NCBI RefSeq assembly: GCF_902150065.1
Contig: NC_043998.1
Location: forward strand, 4,472,001 to 4,536,000
DNA: 64,000 nucleotides
Reading direction: 5' to 3'
Source: Myripristis murdjan
Taxonomy: Eukaryota > Chordata > Actinopteri > Holocentriformes > Holocentridae
Shown here: piece by piece, positions 1 through 12,291 of the stretch
Layout: the number at the start of each line of letters is the position of its first letter
Numbering within the stretch: position 1 is the stretch's first letter
Notes under the pieces: generated by a model
The model's input: only the letters and a program-made list of their open reading frames with translations
Told to the model about the DNA's origin: nothing
Database searches by the model: none
Position numbers and translations under genes: made by a program

Positions 1-501
1 CAGAGACTGTATTCTGCTGCTCTCTGTTGGTGATTGCAGGTATCTTTTTTTTTTTTTTTTTTTTGCTTGTAAGAAACCTGTCAAACTCAGATTGAGACAA
101 AAACATCCTGACAAAGTGGCTTTCCCATTTTATACATGGTTAGATTCCCAACCTGCATCTTCTGGTGTCAGAAAATGTAGAGCAGATATGCATTAATCAG
201 CTTCACTCGTGATGACTGAAGTTTTAGTAACTGAGCTCCTTATTTGTTTACGGTCAATACTTTGATCAACCTTTATTTGTCTCCACTGATATCATTCATT
301 TAAGAGCACACATTTTTATCACATTTTCTCTGTGTTCTTTGCCAATCAAGTTGGCATGCATCAGACACTGAGCCAGTCTCTCACCTCAACAGTGCCACTT
401 ACATCAAGGTACCACAAGGGGGTGTCTCTCCAAAATTGAAAATGTGCCTCCTGCATTCATTTAGCAGTTGCAACAAAATTACACCCACAGCTAGAAAAGT
501 T

Positions 502-533
<32 letters not shown>

Positions 534-2039
534 GGAAGAAAGAAAAGAAGAAGAAGAAAATTCATTACTTGGACTTGCTCCTCACTCAAACAAAAGCCAT
601 ATATGACAAAGCAGCAGATTTCTTCCATATACTATGATGTGAATTTACAAATAGGACCCATTTTATACTGAGGCCCATTCTCAGACGGATGCTGGCCACA
701 TTCTCAAACTGAAACTGGCAACACGCCAGTACCAGTTTGAGAAAACTAAGCCAAAATGAGCCAAAACTGCTTCCAGCAACAAAATTATCACTTTCCCACA
801 GCAGAGGGGGAAAAAAGGAGGAAACACTGGAAGTGATAAGTGTGTCTATCCCTGTGGATGGAGGAATTGAGAATTGAGTGTATGGATGGATAGATAAACA
901 GGTGGAATAGATTGGTGGTCCAGGAGATAGACAACAAATCAGGTATGCATCCAGATACATTTGATTAATTAATTCATGTAGACTGTTAATAATACATAAC
1001 AGTAGCTGCTTTGATGAATATATGCACATTTCAGGCATATATTAATTATTTACAGTGATAATGAAAGTGCAATTACAGTAGAATCTTTATAATGAAAGGG
1101 TGAATGACATCTATATTGTAATATTAATAGAGGTTTACCGGTTGACCTTGAGTTTTCAAACGTCAGAGGCATTATGACAGTGTGCGGCCTCTGGTTCACG
1201 GCACACAAATTGGTCCAACAGCTATCACTTCTCACTTTAAACTTCACCATGGCTGAATAAATATGGAGGACAGAAAGGAAAGCAGAGTGAGGGAGAGAGA
1301 GAGCGAGAGAGAGGCCTGTGACTGGTAGATGTGTGGACTGCTCAGAGGGGCATTGTTAGAGCCATGAGAGGACAATGCACTGCCCCCGCCCTGAATGCTC
1401 GCCATACCAGCTGGCTAGCCATTACCAACACTACTGCCCCATTACAATTCCTGCAGCCACCTCCCCAAGCCCTGACACACACACTGCATGCCCACACACC
1501 CTCAATCATATGCTTAGTCTTATATAGGGCTAAAAACACACATGGTATGATTGTTTCTAAGAATGCAGTGCAGTGAGTGCCTTGCCGTGGAAGGGGGCAC
1601 AAATGTGGAGTTGGGTCTCCCATAGACATTCACTGTACTGTCTTAGAGTTGAACAGAGGGGAGACAGAGTGGGAGGCCAGTGCCTGACAAAGGGCTGAAG
1701 TCAAGGCATGCATGGGCACACAAGTCACACACACACACGTTGTGTTCGCTGGTGTGTGTGCGTGTGTGTGTGTGTGTGTGTGTGCGTGCGTGCAATGTGG
1801 GGCGCGCACATGTGTGTGATTTACAACAAGTTAAGTATAGAGCCTAGCACCTATCTGTCCCTTCAGCAATTCAGTGACATTAAGCCACCCAGAAAGAACA
1901 AACGCAATCTCACACCATCATATTATTTTAGGATCCTCCTGGTCAAAACCCAAACCCATGACAAAAGTACTTAAAGTGGCAGGGTGTGAAGGCGAGAAGC
2001 AGGACTTTGTGTTTGTGTAACACTGTGAGAGGGCACCTG

Positions 2040-2126
<87 letters not shown>

Positions 2127-2240
2127 CACAGCTCACCCACAACAAGTGATGGACAGACACTGTTGCAGAACAGGTGTGCATACCTACATGGGCCTATTAT
2201 ACTGTTATACTAGTGTTGATGGTGGTGTGTGTGTGTATGC

Positions 2241-2278
<38 letters not shown>

Positions 2279-2300
2279 GAGAGAGAGAGAGAGGCAGGGT
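1..2300. other. Upstream flank of quaking, no gene seen
   Basis: No supportable coding region. The open frames here are short and most are driven by simple repeats. The stretch holds poly(T) near 48-64, poly(A) near 511-533, a (TG)n run at about 1751-1790, a long (CA)n run at about 2041-2125 and a (TG)n/(GA)n compound at about 2225-2295. It ends where base composition becomes GC-rich ahead of the quaking start codon, so the distal promoter of that gene probably lies here (inference). Confidence 0.6.
2041..2125. repeat. (CA)n microsatellite
   Basis: About 42 nearly perfect CA units. It is the longest dinucleotide run upstream of quaking. The poly-Thr/His and poly-Val/Cys reading frames that cross it are artefacts of the repeat. 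Confidence 0.95.
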
Positions 2301-2882
2301 GGGGGTTGGTAGCTGAGGGGCTGCTGAGGGGACGAGTGCAAGCCTCCTCCCCTCTAATGCCGTGAACGCGCAGCGCGCTCCAGAGCCGACTCGTGCTGCT
2401 ATACTGTAATCATATGATAGGGACTCGATCCCCGCTGCAGAATACCGATACATCGGGCGGATAAACGGAGGATTTGGGCGGAGGAAAGTTGAAGGTAGAC
2501 TTGAGCCTAAAAGAAGTGCGTGAAAGTGGTTAAGCTGCCGCCGCAGTATCGCGTAGGAGAACAGAGCAAACTCCCAAAAAAGGAACTTTCTCAAACTCTG
2601 AAGTGAGTCGGATAGAGGGGGAGACCATTTGGAAAGGGGCATATTCGGCACACAGAGAAGGTATTTTTCCAAAAGGACAGTCGAATAAACTGGTGCTGGT
2701 GCTGCCGAGACCTCTTTTCCGAAACAGCGGGGCTGGACTTTGAGAGAGGCGGTCGGTCAGCGGGTCGAGGCCGGATCCCGTTGGGTTCTCGCATCGTTTA
2801 GGGGGGAGAGTTTTTTTTCTCCGCTGCCGAAGTTTTCCCCTTTTTTGAGTAAAGTTCAACGCCAATTTAGTGCTCAAAAAAC
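2300..2882 (+). promoter_or_regulatory. Probable promoter and 5' UTR of quaking
   Basis: This GC-rich, CpG-containing interval immediately precedes the quaking start codon. The leader directly before the ATG contains no splice acceptor needed to explain the first coding exon, so exon 1 is likely a single 5' UTR plus coding exon. No TATA box was recognised, which fits a CpG-type promoter. The transcription start cannot be placed from sequence alone. Confidence 0.5.
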
Positions 2883-3554
2883 ATGGTCGGGGAGACCGAG
2901 GTGAAGGAGAGACCCAAGTCCAGCCCGGACTATCTAATGCAGCTGATGAACGACCGGAAGGTGATGAGTTCCCTTCCCAACTTCAGCGGCATCTTCACGC
3001 ATCTGGAGCGGCTCCTGGATGAAGGTAACTCGGCTGTGGTTGGGGTTTCAGCCCCCCCTGAAACCACTTTAAACATTTTACTAAAGCTATTCTGCCCTGT
3101 CCTTGGTGGGCTTGCACCCCACAGACAGACACACTGACTCCATGATGGTCAGTGCCGGGGCTCGTTACTCTAAAAAGTAACGATTTACACGTTACTCAGT
3201 TGACTGAATAGTCTTTGGCAGCAGTAACTCATCATTAGCGAGGCTCCGTTTCTAGGTAACATAAAGACAATATTACCCTGCACTGACTATGGAAATGATA
3301 TTTTTTACTGTAATATGGCATTTAAATCACCTTGTGTTTGCATGAATTTAAAGAGTTTGGGTTGCAAATGGCCTGTCTAGTCAGAAAATACACTCAGCCC
3401 TAAATTTTAATGTAAAATTGTACTGAAATAAGTTGTGTGAATATGTGTTGATCCCCACTGCCGTCATTCATGTGTAATTTGTTGTGAGCAGCAGATGAAC
3501 ACGCACTTGAGCATGCACGCGCGCACACGCGCGCACGCACACACACATCAAGAG

Positions 3555-3594
<40 letters not shown>

Positions 3595-6500
3595 CCCCTC
3601 TCACACACACACACACACGCACACACACACACACGCACACACACGCGCACAGGGGCAGTTGGTGCTGGGAACAAACAGACAGTTGTTAGTCTTTTCCCAG
3701 TGACCTAATGCACAGGCTTATGTGAATGTGGCAGCCCATCCCTGGGCAGGAACGAGAACATGTCAATGTGAAAAATATTTGATTTGATACTGTTTACAGC
3801 CCCGAGGCTTGCTGTTTGTATGGCCGATCAATATGTTTAACTTGTTAGTAGATAACATTTTTGTAGGGGGCTTTGACAGCACAACAAGTAAACATGCATG
3901 ACAGCACCGTGCAGCTCACTTCCCTCATTACAATAACATTATCTGGAGCAAGGATCCAGCTTGGAGAAGTGCTGTCATTTTGTCATCCAAGCTGTAATTC
4001 AGTTGTGAAGTTATTTAAATGTTGCGCTGTCAGGTGTTTTTAATTCTGTGCATCCTTTTTAACTGGTGCATATCTGGCTTTGACACAGTCCCTACAAGCT
4101 ACTAATCAGCAGTCAGTGCTACTGTTGTTGCATATCAGGATCATAGATGTCCTGGCTTGCGGGCTGTGACAAGTCGCATGACGCAGCAAGGTTGTTCTTG
4201 GACCAGTTGACCTCTACAGTCTGATAAATATGTTAACTCCCATGCCCAGCTGTGGTCAGGGCGAAGACCCAAACTCAAGCACATTCATATTATAATATAT
4301 CACTCGTTTTTAGGATGGATGCTGCTTTACGACACCCTGTTTCAGGCTCCTTATGACCTCTGTGGACTGGACGCTCAGGTTATCCCTTTTCAAGTACATG
4401 GGGTCAACACCAAGAAAGTTTCGCGTGAGGAAAGAGAAATACGAAAGTGTGCCAGCTTCACACATTGTCAGGGTGTGTGCATATTTGTGGCATATTTGGA
4501 AACACTACGGTCCAGTCTATATATAAACACATGACAGGTTGAAGTGCGGAGATAAGGCCTGTTATTGTGCGCCCCTTTATCTTTCTCTCCCTCCATTCTC
4601 TTGTTCTTCTTTCAGCCTCTCTCACTTCTCGTTTTCCTCAACCACCCCGTGCTCAGCTGGAGCGTGATATCCGAGTCCTGCTTGTTTGTGCATATGTGTG
4701 TGTTTTTAATAGTCGCCTTTGGTCCCTAGGTCAGAATGGGTTATTAGAGGATCATACGTGTCATTGTAGCTGTGGCTGTAATTATAGAGTCCTACTGTAG
4801 TTATTATGGTCAGACTTATCACTCACAGAGCGGGGAGACATGCCTGTCAGCCTGCTTAGGTCAGATGATATTTGTGCCTCAAGGCAGTTATTCTGTCTAT
4901 GTGTGTGTGTGGGTGTGTGTGTGGTGTCCCTGTGTGTGCCTGTTCAAACTGGGGGCCGGTCTCTATGTGTTGCGTATGTGTGTCTGTGGTGTAGTAGCCA
5001 GTTATTATAGTGCTAGCATGCCATTACAAATGCATCATAGGCTAGCATTGGTCATTCGAAGTTGTCCCTAAACAAACAGACAGGCAGGAAAGCAGATGGC
5101 CTCGTTAGGAAAAGCCCCCTCTGCGCAAATTTTGTGCTTAGAATCCAGCCATAGCCAAAAATGGGATTTATAGGAAATTGGTCGTGATGCCAAAAGCAGT
5201 GGGTTATGTTTTTTTTAATTCCATTATTTTTCTATGACTCATCAAAATGGAAAAACAATCATTTTGTAAGGTGTGAACGCAGTAAATATCATATTTCATT
5301 TATTTTTATCACACTTTTTGAAGAGATCCCCTTAATAAATATTTATATAAATGAAGCCCGGTGTCGACTATCCCAGCAGTCCAGCGCCTAGTCTCTGTCA
5401 TACACTGGTGGTTACAGGAGGTCACTATGACTGCCACTAACTTGTATGTTTGTTTTGCTCTATTATTTACTGAATGAAAAGGGGTCAGTGTGTGTGAAAC
5501 TCTGCTGGAGAAAGTGGTAGAGAGAGAGGGAGAGAGAGAGAGAGAAATTTTCTGTAATAGATGAGGCCTGATTGCTGCGCGCTCGCTGGTTAGATTCTAC
5601 ATCGTGGTGCAGAATGCATGTGACTGTCCGTCTGCTTGTCTGTCTGCTTGCCTGTCTGTCTGTCTGTCTGCCATGACACTCAGAGCCTCCTGCAGTCCTA
5701 ATGATGATGAATCATCATCCGAAGACATCACAGGACTAAAGAGATTTGAAAGTTGTTGCCCTCCCAGACACAGATAAGCCCACCTATCTTCATCCATGTG
5801 GATCCTCAACTCAAGTCCATTTACTCAAGTTAACTCTCCCTCTCTCTCTCTTTTTCACCCCCCTCGTCTCTCTCTCTTTCTCAGAAATCGGTAGGGTACG
5901 CAAGGACATGTACAATGACACACTGAATGGAGGCATGTTGAATGGGCGGGACTTCGAGGAGCTTCCTGAGGCGATCGGCCCTGTGGCTCAGCTGCAGGAG
6001 AAGCTCTACGTGCCTGTCAAAGAATACCCAGACGTGAGTGGACGGAGCCATGACCTTTGACCTTTCAAAGAGCTTTTATTGACTTTTCACTCTTGTGGCA
6101 TTATCTTCTCCAGTTAAAGAAGCAGTGCCTGAATATTGGTTTAGTTTCCACAACAGTGAGATTTCAATTTGAGGTGATCTGTGCTTACAGCTAATAATGT
6201 AATCGCAGATGAAAAGTAAGTAAACAACACTCTACTAATAAGATGTTTGCCTAATAGAATTAGGGATGATTATTTAATTATCACATGATCTATTGTTTAT
6301 TCATTTATTCATTTGTCACAAAATCACTTAATAGTTCAGACTTTAATGCGTCAAAAACAACAACAAATGCTCATGGGAATTTAGTACCTAAAGTCAAATT
6401 GCCACCTTTGTCTGACCAGCAGCCAGAAAAAAACAGAACAAATATTAATTTTATAATGATATGAACAGAGAAAAGTGAGCATATCATAGTGATCTTAATG

Positions 6501-8450
6501 AAGCTGTAAGTCGCAAAAAATTGGGGCTTCTGTTTGATAAATGACTAAAACAACTGATTATCAGCATTGTCATTAATTAATTTTCTGTGGCTCGTCTAGT
6601 TGATAACCGGCTAATCATTTCAGCGCCAATTAATTTATGTCGTATGTCCTCCAAAAGGCAGCCTCTTTTCACATAAATTACACCAGGCTGACACTGCTCA
6701 CAATAATGTCATGGTGTTATGTCATAAATATTTATGAAAAGCTTAAACAGGGCAGATTAACGTGTTTTCCCCACACATACAGACGAGTGAAGTAAGGTGA
6801 AATGAGTTTGCCCTTCAGCCCATCCCTCCTCACACCTCCAGTATGTAAATGTTAAGCACATCTATATGTCCTGTGTTGATCCAGATGAATGGCTCACATG
6901 ATTTTCCCCATTCATCAACTCCTCTGCTCACCAATCACTAAATACAATGACAGGCTGTCCTCATTCACATGACAGGAGACTAACAGGACACACACACACA
7001 CACACACACAGACACACATACACACACAGTGGAACGGCTGAGATCAAGTTTAAATATAGAGAGCAGTTCCTCTCTCACTAGATGCCTTGTGTGTGTGCGT
7101 GTGTGTGTGTGTATGTATTTGTGTGTTTGCATGTGTGAGCCTTTATGTATGTGTTTGTAGTGCTTTGGTGTGAGTCAAGGGTCACGCTGGAGAATGAGGA
7201 GAATGCATAGCGACTCCTCACAGAAGTGAGCGGTGGGTTACGAAACATACCGAGACGCGCAGGGAGACTTGAGCGGAGAAATAAAGGAGGAGGGTGTGGG
7301 ACAACTGTTGAGAGAGAAGCAATATGAAGAGAGACAGAGAGAGAGAGAGAGAGACAGAGGGATAGAGGCAAAGAAACAAACACACACACACACAGACACA
7401 CAGAGGGGCAGCTGTCTAGTTAATCACTCAGTCTTAGTGACAGATAAGGTTAAGAGAACGCCGCTGTCCTGCCATGCCACCAGCACCAGCCAGCACACAT
7501 ATAATGAGCTATTTTTGTCTCTCTTAGTAACACACACACACATACACACTCTCACCACATGCACATGCAAATACTCCCGCACAATGTGAAAAACAGTTTC
7601 CCCTGTATGGAGGTGAGTAATGATGTATGTGTTGGTTTCGTGTTGCACATCCTGCAGGCCTCTTGGTGAGCGTGTTTTTGGTCTTGTAGTTTAACTTTGT
7701 AGGCAGAATCCTGGGCCCGCGTGGACTGACGGCCAAACAGCTGGAGGCAGAGACGGGCTGCAAGATCATGGTGCGAGGAAAGGGCTCCATGAGAGACAAG
7801 AAGAAGGTACACACACACGCCGAAAATATGCCCTCTCGTTGTCAAGTCAAGTCAAATCTGTTCATATGGATCCTTAAATCCCATTTTACAAAGTCAAATC
7901 AGGACATATCTATCTATCTATCTATCTAGGTGTGTTTAAATCATTTCAGTTTAAGGCCTTAAAAGTATTAAAGTGTCTTGAATGCAGTTATTAGAGGTCA
8001 TATTTTTTCACGATGCAATGCCAGGTTTCTTTGTGTTGCATTTGCTCTCATAGATGAATACAGAGCAGTGCTAGGGGCTCGTACTTGTTTTACTAAACAC
8101 AGTTGGACTTCCTGTCCTGTCCTCGTTGTCCTTTTTCTTGCCCTGCCCATTTACAGACACAGGACTGCAAGTAGAAACTGGCTGGCGTTGAGGAAGCTTT
8201 GTTTCTTTTTTTTTTTTTTTTTTAGGTTTCTAAAATGGGATTAAATTCTATTTCAGGGAGCATGAGTTGTTTTGTTTGTTTGTTTGTTTGTTTGTTTGTT
8301 TTTGTAAATGTAGCTTTGTGAAATCTGCATATACCCTGATCTATCTATCTACAAACACACATGCCGAAAATATGCCCTCTCGTTGTCGAGTCAAGTCAAA
8401 TCTATTCATATGGATCCTTAAATGCCATTTTCCAAAGTCAAATCAGGACA

Positions 8451-8491
<41 letters not shown>

Positions 8492-8712
8492 GTTTGGCTG
8501 TTCTCTTCTCTCTCTCCTTCCTCGTCTCGTGATGATTTTTTGGTGCTCAGTTTTTCCCTCCTGTCCTGGTGTTCAGTCCATCTGTCCTCCCTTCCTCTCC
8601 CCTGGTGTCTGCTGTTGGACGAAGTCGGTGTGAGCTTTCCAAACGGCAGGTGGAGCAAGTCCAGCATTCCATCCCCCTCTCTCCAGAACATTCCCTACCC
8701 CGCACGCCCCTC

Positions 8713-8765
<53 letters not shown>

Positions 8766-11700
8766 CGACAGAGAGGAAGGGAAACAGAGACACAGCGGGA
8801 GGCAACAGGGAGGGGAGAGAGAGGGAGATGTTGACTTTTAGTGTTCTTTAAAATGAAACATCCCGCTTAAAAAAAACATACAGAGAGGACACAAACTCCC
8901 AACACGGCGTTCTGAGGCGGAAGGACACCAAATTTCAGTCTTAACAGAGAGATACAAAAAGACGGAGAGGGGAAGAGATAAGATAGAGAGCAGTGGGAAA
9001 GCACGGTGAGAGACTAAGAGGTACCGGGGGTGTGAGGGGGAGGAAAAACAGGAGGTGAGACAGAAAGAGTGCAGGATCTACCCCCCCATTAAAATGCAAC
9101 ACTAAAATAGCTTGCCCGCTGAAGAGCAGTGTGGTTATTTCATGAGTTTGATAACGTGTGGCCTCCTGAATGGCACTTGATGTGACCTTGAAGCACGCTG
9201 ATTTGCGTGTGTGTTTGTTTTCAGGTCCATCCAAAAGAAACGGCGAGCGCACAAGCGCGGCGAAATTCTGCTGCAGCTGCGCACAACAAGACAGCCAAGC
9301 TTTGTGGCGCATTTTAAAACGAAGTATTTCAAACAACTGTGTGTTTTAGGAGGAGATGAACAGAGGGAAGCCCAACTGGGAGCATCTCAGCGAGGACCTC
9401 CACGTCCTGATCACGGTGGAGGATACACACAACCGCGCCCAGATCAAGCTACAGCGGGCCACCGCCGAGGTCAAGAAACTCCTCATCCCCGCTGTGAGTA
9501 GCACACCGAGCTGCAGCAGCACAGCTCTCTGCCCCACTGATGGAAACTCTCCGAGTGGATGAAAGTTCGGGGTGTTGGTATGCATGTGTGTGGCTGGAAG
9601 GGGGAAGGGGATTGTCAATCCAAGTGTGTGTGTGTGTGTGTGTCTTTTTGTGTTTTTTTGTGTGTCTCTCTCTATGCAGTATGGATGTGTGTGTCTCTGT
9701 GTGTGTGTGAGAGAGTGTGTGTAAGGGGTTAGGGTAATTAGGGAACACGCATAAAGGGGTTTCCATGGTAACCCTGGGTTGTTTGAAAGGCTGAGGGAAT
9801 GAATGGAGAGTCTGTTCACTCGTTCTCCCCACTCCATCACTCCTTTCACTCGTTCACAACTCACTTCATTCCCAGCTACCGGCTACAGTATTCCTTTTTC
9901 TCCCAGGATTTTTTTTTGTTGTTGTCCACACAAGAGAACATTTTGATTGCACTCCTCAACATTTCTCACATTCTCCAAGCCACCTACTCCCCACCCCCGT
10001 ACGCAGAAGCGGACACACAAGTGCACAAATGTGAGGACAAGCAAGAAAACAAGCACATTTGGGAATTGCACAAAGACATTACAACATTTGAAACAGCAGC
10101 AGATGAATTTCTGTTACAACAAGCAGCTGTCACTCTCCCCTCCAATCACGGTGCAGTATCAGTGGGCCCAAAAGGTTAAAGGGGAAGAAGTGTCTAGGCC
10201 GTCAGAAACACAACACCTGTTAGTCTAAGTGTGTGCACACCTCTGTGTGTCTGATTGTGGGAGCAGGTTCGAGTTAATGATATCTGTTAGTTTAACCCAG
10301 CCGACCTTGCTGTCCAACTGTAAATCAGTCAGGCTGTAACCCGAGCCGAAGCTAACGTGTCCGACACTGAATATGTCCTGTGTGGTGGTGGGGACTGTGG
10401 TCAAGGTCTGGTCATCTCCATTTCAGACAATGCAAGAATTAAACTGAAAGTCTAGCACAATAATGAGAACAACGAAAGCAGTCATTTCACCTCCTACCCT
10501 TTCAACAAAAAAAAAGAAGAAACAGTGAAATTGTACTGAGAGCATAATTAGTTTTAGAATCAGTTTCGGAATGCTTTTCCTTGCACATTTTTGAGTTTTT
10601 GGCCAAGAAGCAACAATAAGTCTCTCAAAAAACATTAATTTGCATGTCAAATCATTGCATGTTGATGGAGTTGTGGGCCTTTGCTAAAAAGCTGATTGTC
10701 TTCCTGTGTGTGTGTGTGTGTGTGTGTAGGCTGAGGGGGAGGACAGTCTGAAGAAGATGCAGTTGATGGAGCTGGCCATTCTCAATGGAACCTACAGAGA
10801 CGCCAATGTCAAGATGCGTAAGGATGACATCATAGCTAACTTGTGGCGGGGGGTCGGGGAGGAGCAAAGAAAGGGTCGAGGCTCTCGGTACAGGAGTCCA
10901 CTGTATATATGAACAATGCCTCTGTTTCTCCTGTTAAATAGACGGTTTGTGTGCTTTTTGTTCTCTCCTCCTCTTCCCTGCCTATTGTGTGCGTGTGCTT
11001 TCTGCGCGCACATGCATGTGGGTGTGTGTGTGCGTGTATGTGGTGTGCGCTTGTGTTTACGTGTGCATGCTTGTTTGTGTGCGCGTGCAGCCACCATGGC
11101 CTTTCCCCTAGCATCCCCTCAGGCGCCTCGAATCATCACAGGCCCGTCGCCCGTCCTGCCTCCCGCCCTGCGGAACCCCGCCCCCGTCACCACGCCAACT
11201 ATCATGCCTCTGATACGTCAGATCCAGAGCTCCACCCTCGTGCCGGGCGCCAATCCTCACCTCGTGCAGCAAGCGCCCGAGTCTGGAATCATCTACACGC
11301 CCTACGAGTATCCCTACACACTCACACCCTCCATACTGGAATACCCCATTGACTCTACTGGAGTATTAGGTAACCATATGTGCAAAAAGCCCCTTCACGT
11401 CCAGCATACGTGTTACAGCTCACTTCCTGGCTGACTGTGCCTTCTCTTCTTGTTTTGCAGGTATGGCTTTCCCAACCAAAGGCTAAGCGATAGCAACCCC
11501 TCCTAGCACACACATGGACTGAGACCCACATATGTGCCCTACATAGCAAACCGAGAGAGTTTGCTCACACTTAGGATGGCAGATTCCTTGACAGTCACAC
11601 TGTAGTAATTTGTTGTCCATTCCTTCACTCATGACTACGTTGATTTCTTCTCTGTTTTAGCAGACTTGCCGACTAGCGTGGTTTGATAGCATAACCTATT

Positions 11701-12260
11701 TAACTTTTGGGTTGTTTTTTTTTTTTTGTTGTTTTAATAGCCCAGCTTCAGCTTGTAATTTTAACACATACTAGTGAACACTTAGATATTATAGCGCTGC
11801 TGTTTGTGATTTAGTGTGTGTTCAAACTTATTTTGATCAGAGAGCTATGGAGTGACCTTGACTATAGCCAAGGTTGGATCTGCTATTCAGCCTTATAGTG
11901 AGAAATTAGTGAATTGGACTAATATTTACTCTTCTGGGATAAACGTAAGAAGAGTACAGAGGACCACAAAAAAAAAAAAAAGACAAAAAATTCGATCTGT
12001 TAAGAATGTGATCATTTCCTTTATTTTCACCCTTAACCTTAAACACTTTGTAAATGCCTGGTTTCACTGATGTTGGTGCCATGGGTGGACTGTTTGATGC
12101 CTCTCTGATGAGTAACCTGCTGTGTTCTGTTTTGGCGATGTCATCGCGCTGTTAGCAGGTGCCATGACCACTAAGGTACGACGCCACGACATGAGAATCC
12201 ATCCTTACCAAAGGGTAGTGACCACAGACAGAGGTTAGTTAGCTCACCAGCCACTCTGTA

Positions 12261-12291
<31 letters not shown>

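Noticed and set aside
586-1038. A 150-codon minus-strand open frame upstream of quaking
   Set aside because: No family resemblance, no splice or promoter context, and AT-rich codon use unlike the real exons nearby.
1708-2365. Open frames with poly-Val/Cys and poly-Thr/His
   Set aside because: They are translations of (TG)n and (CA)n microsatellites. There is no conserved domain, codon bias or splice context.
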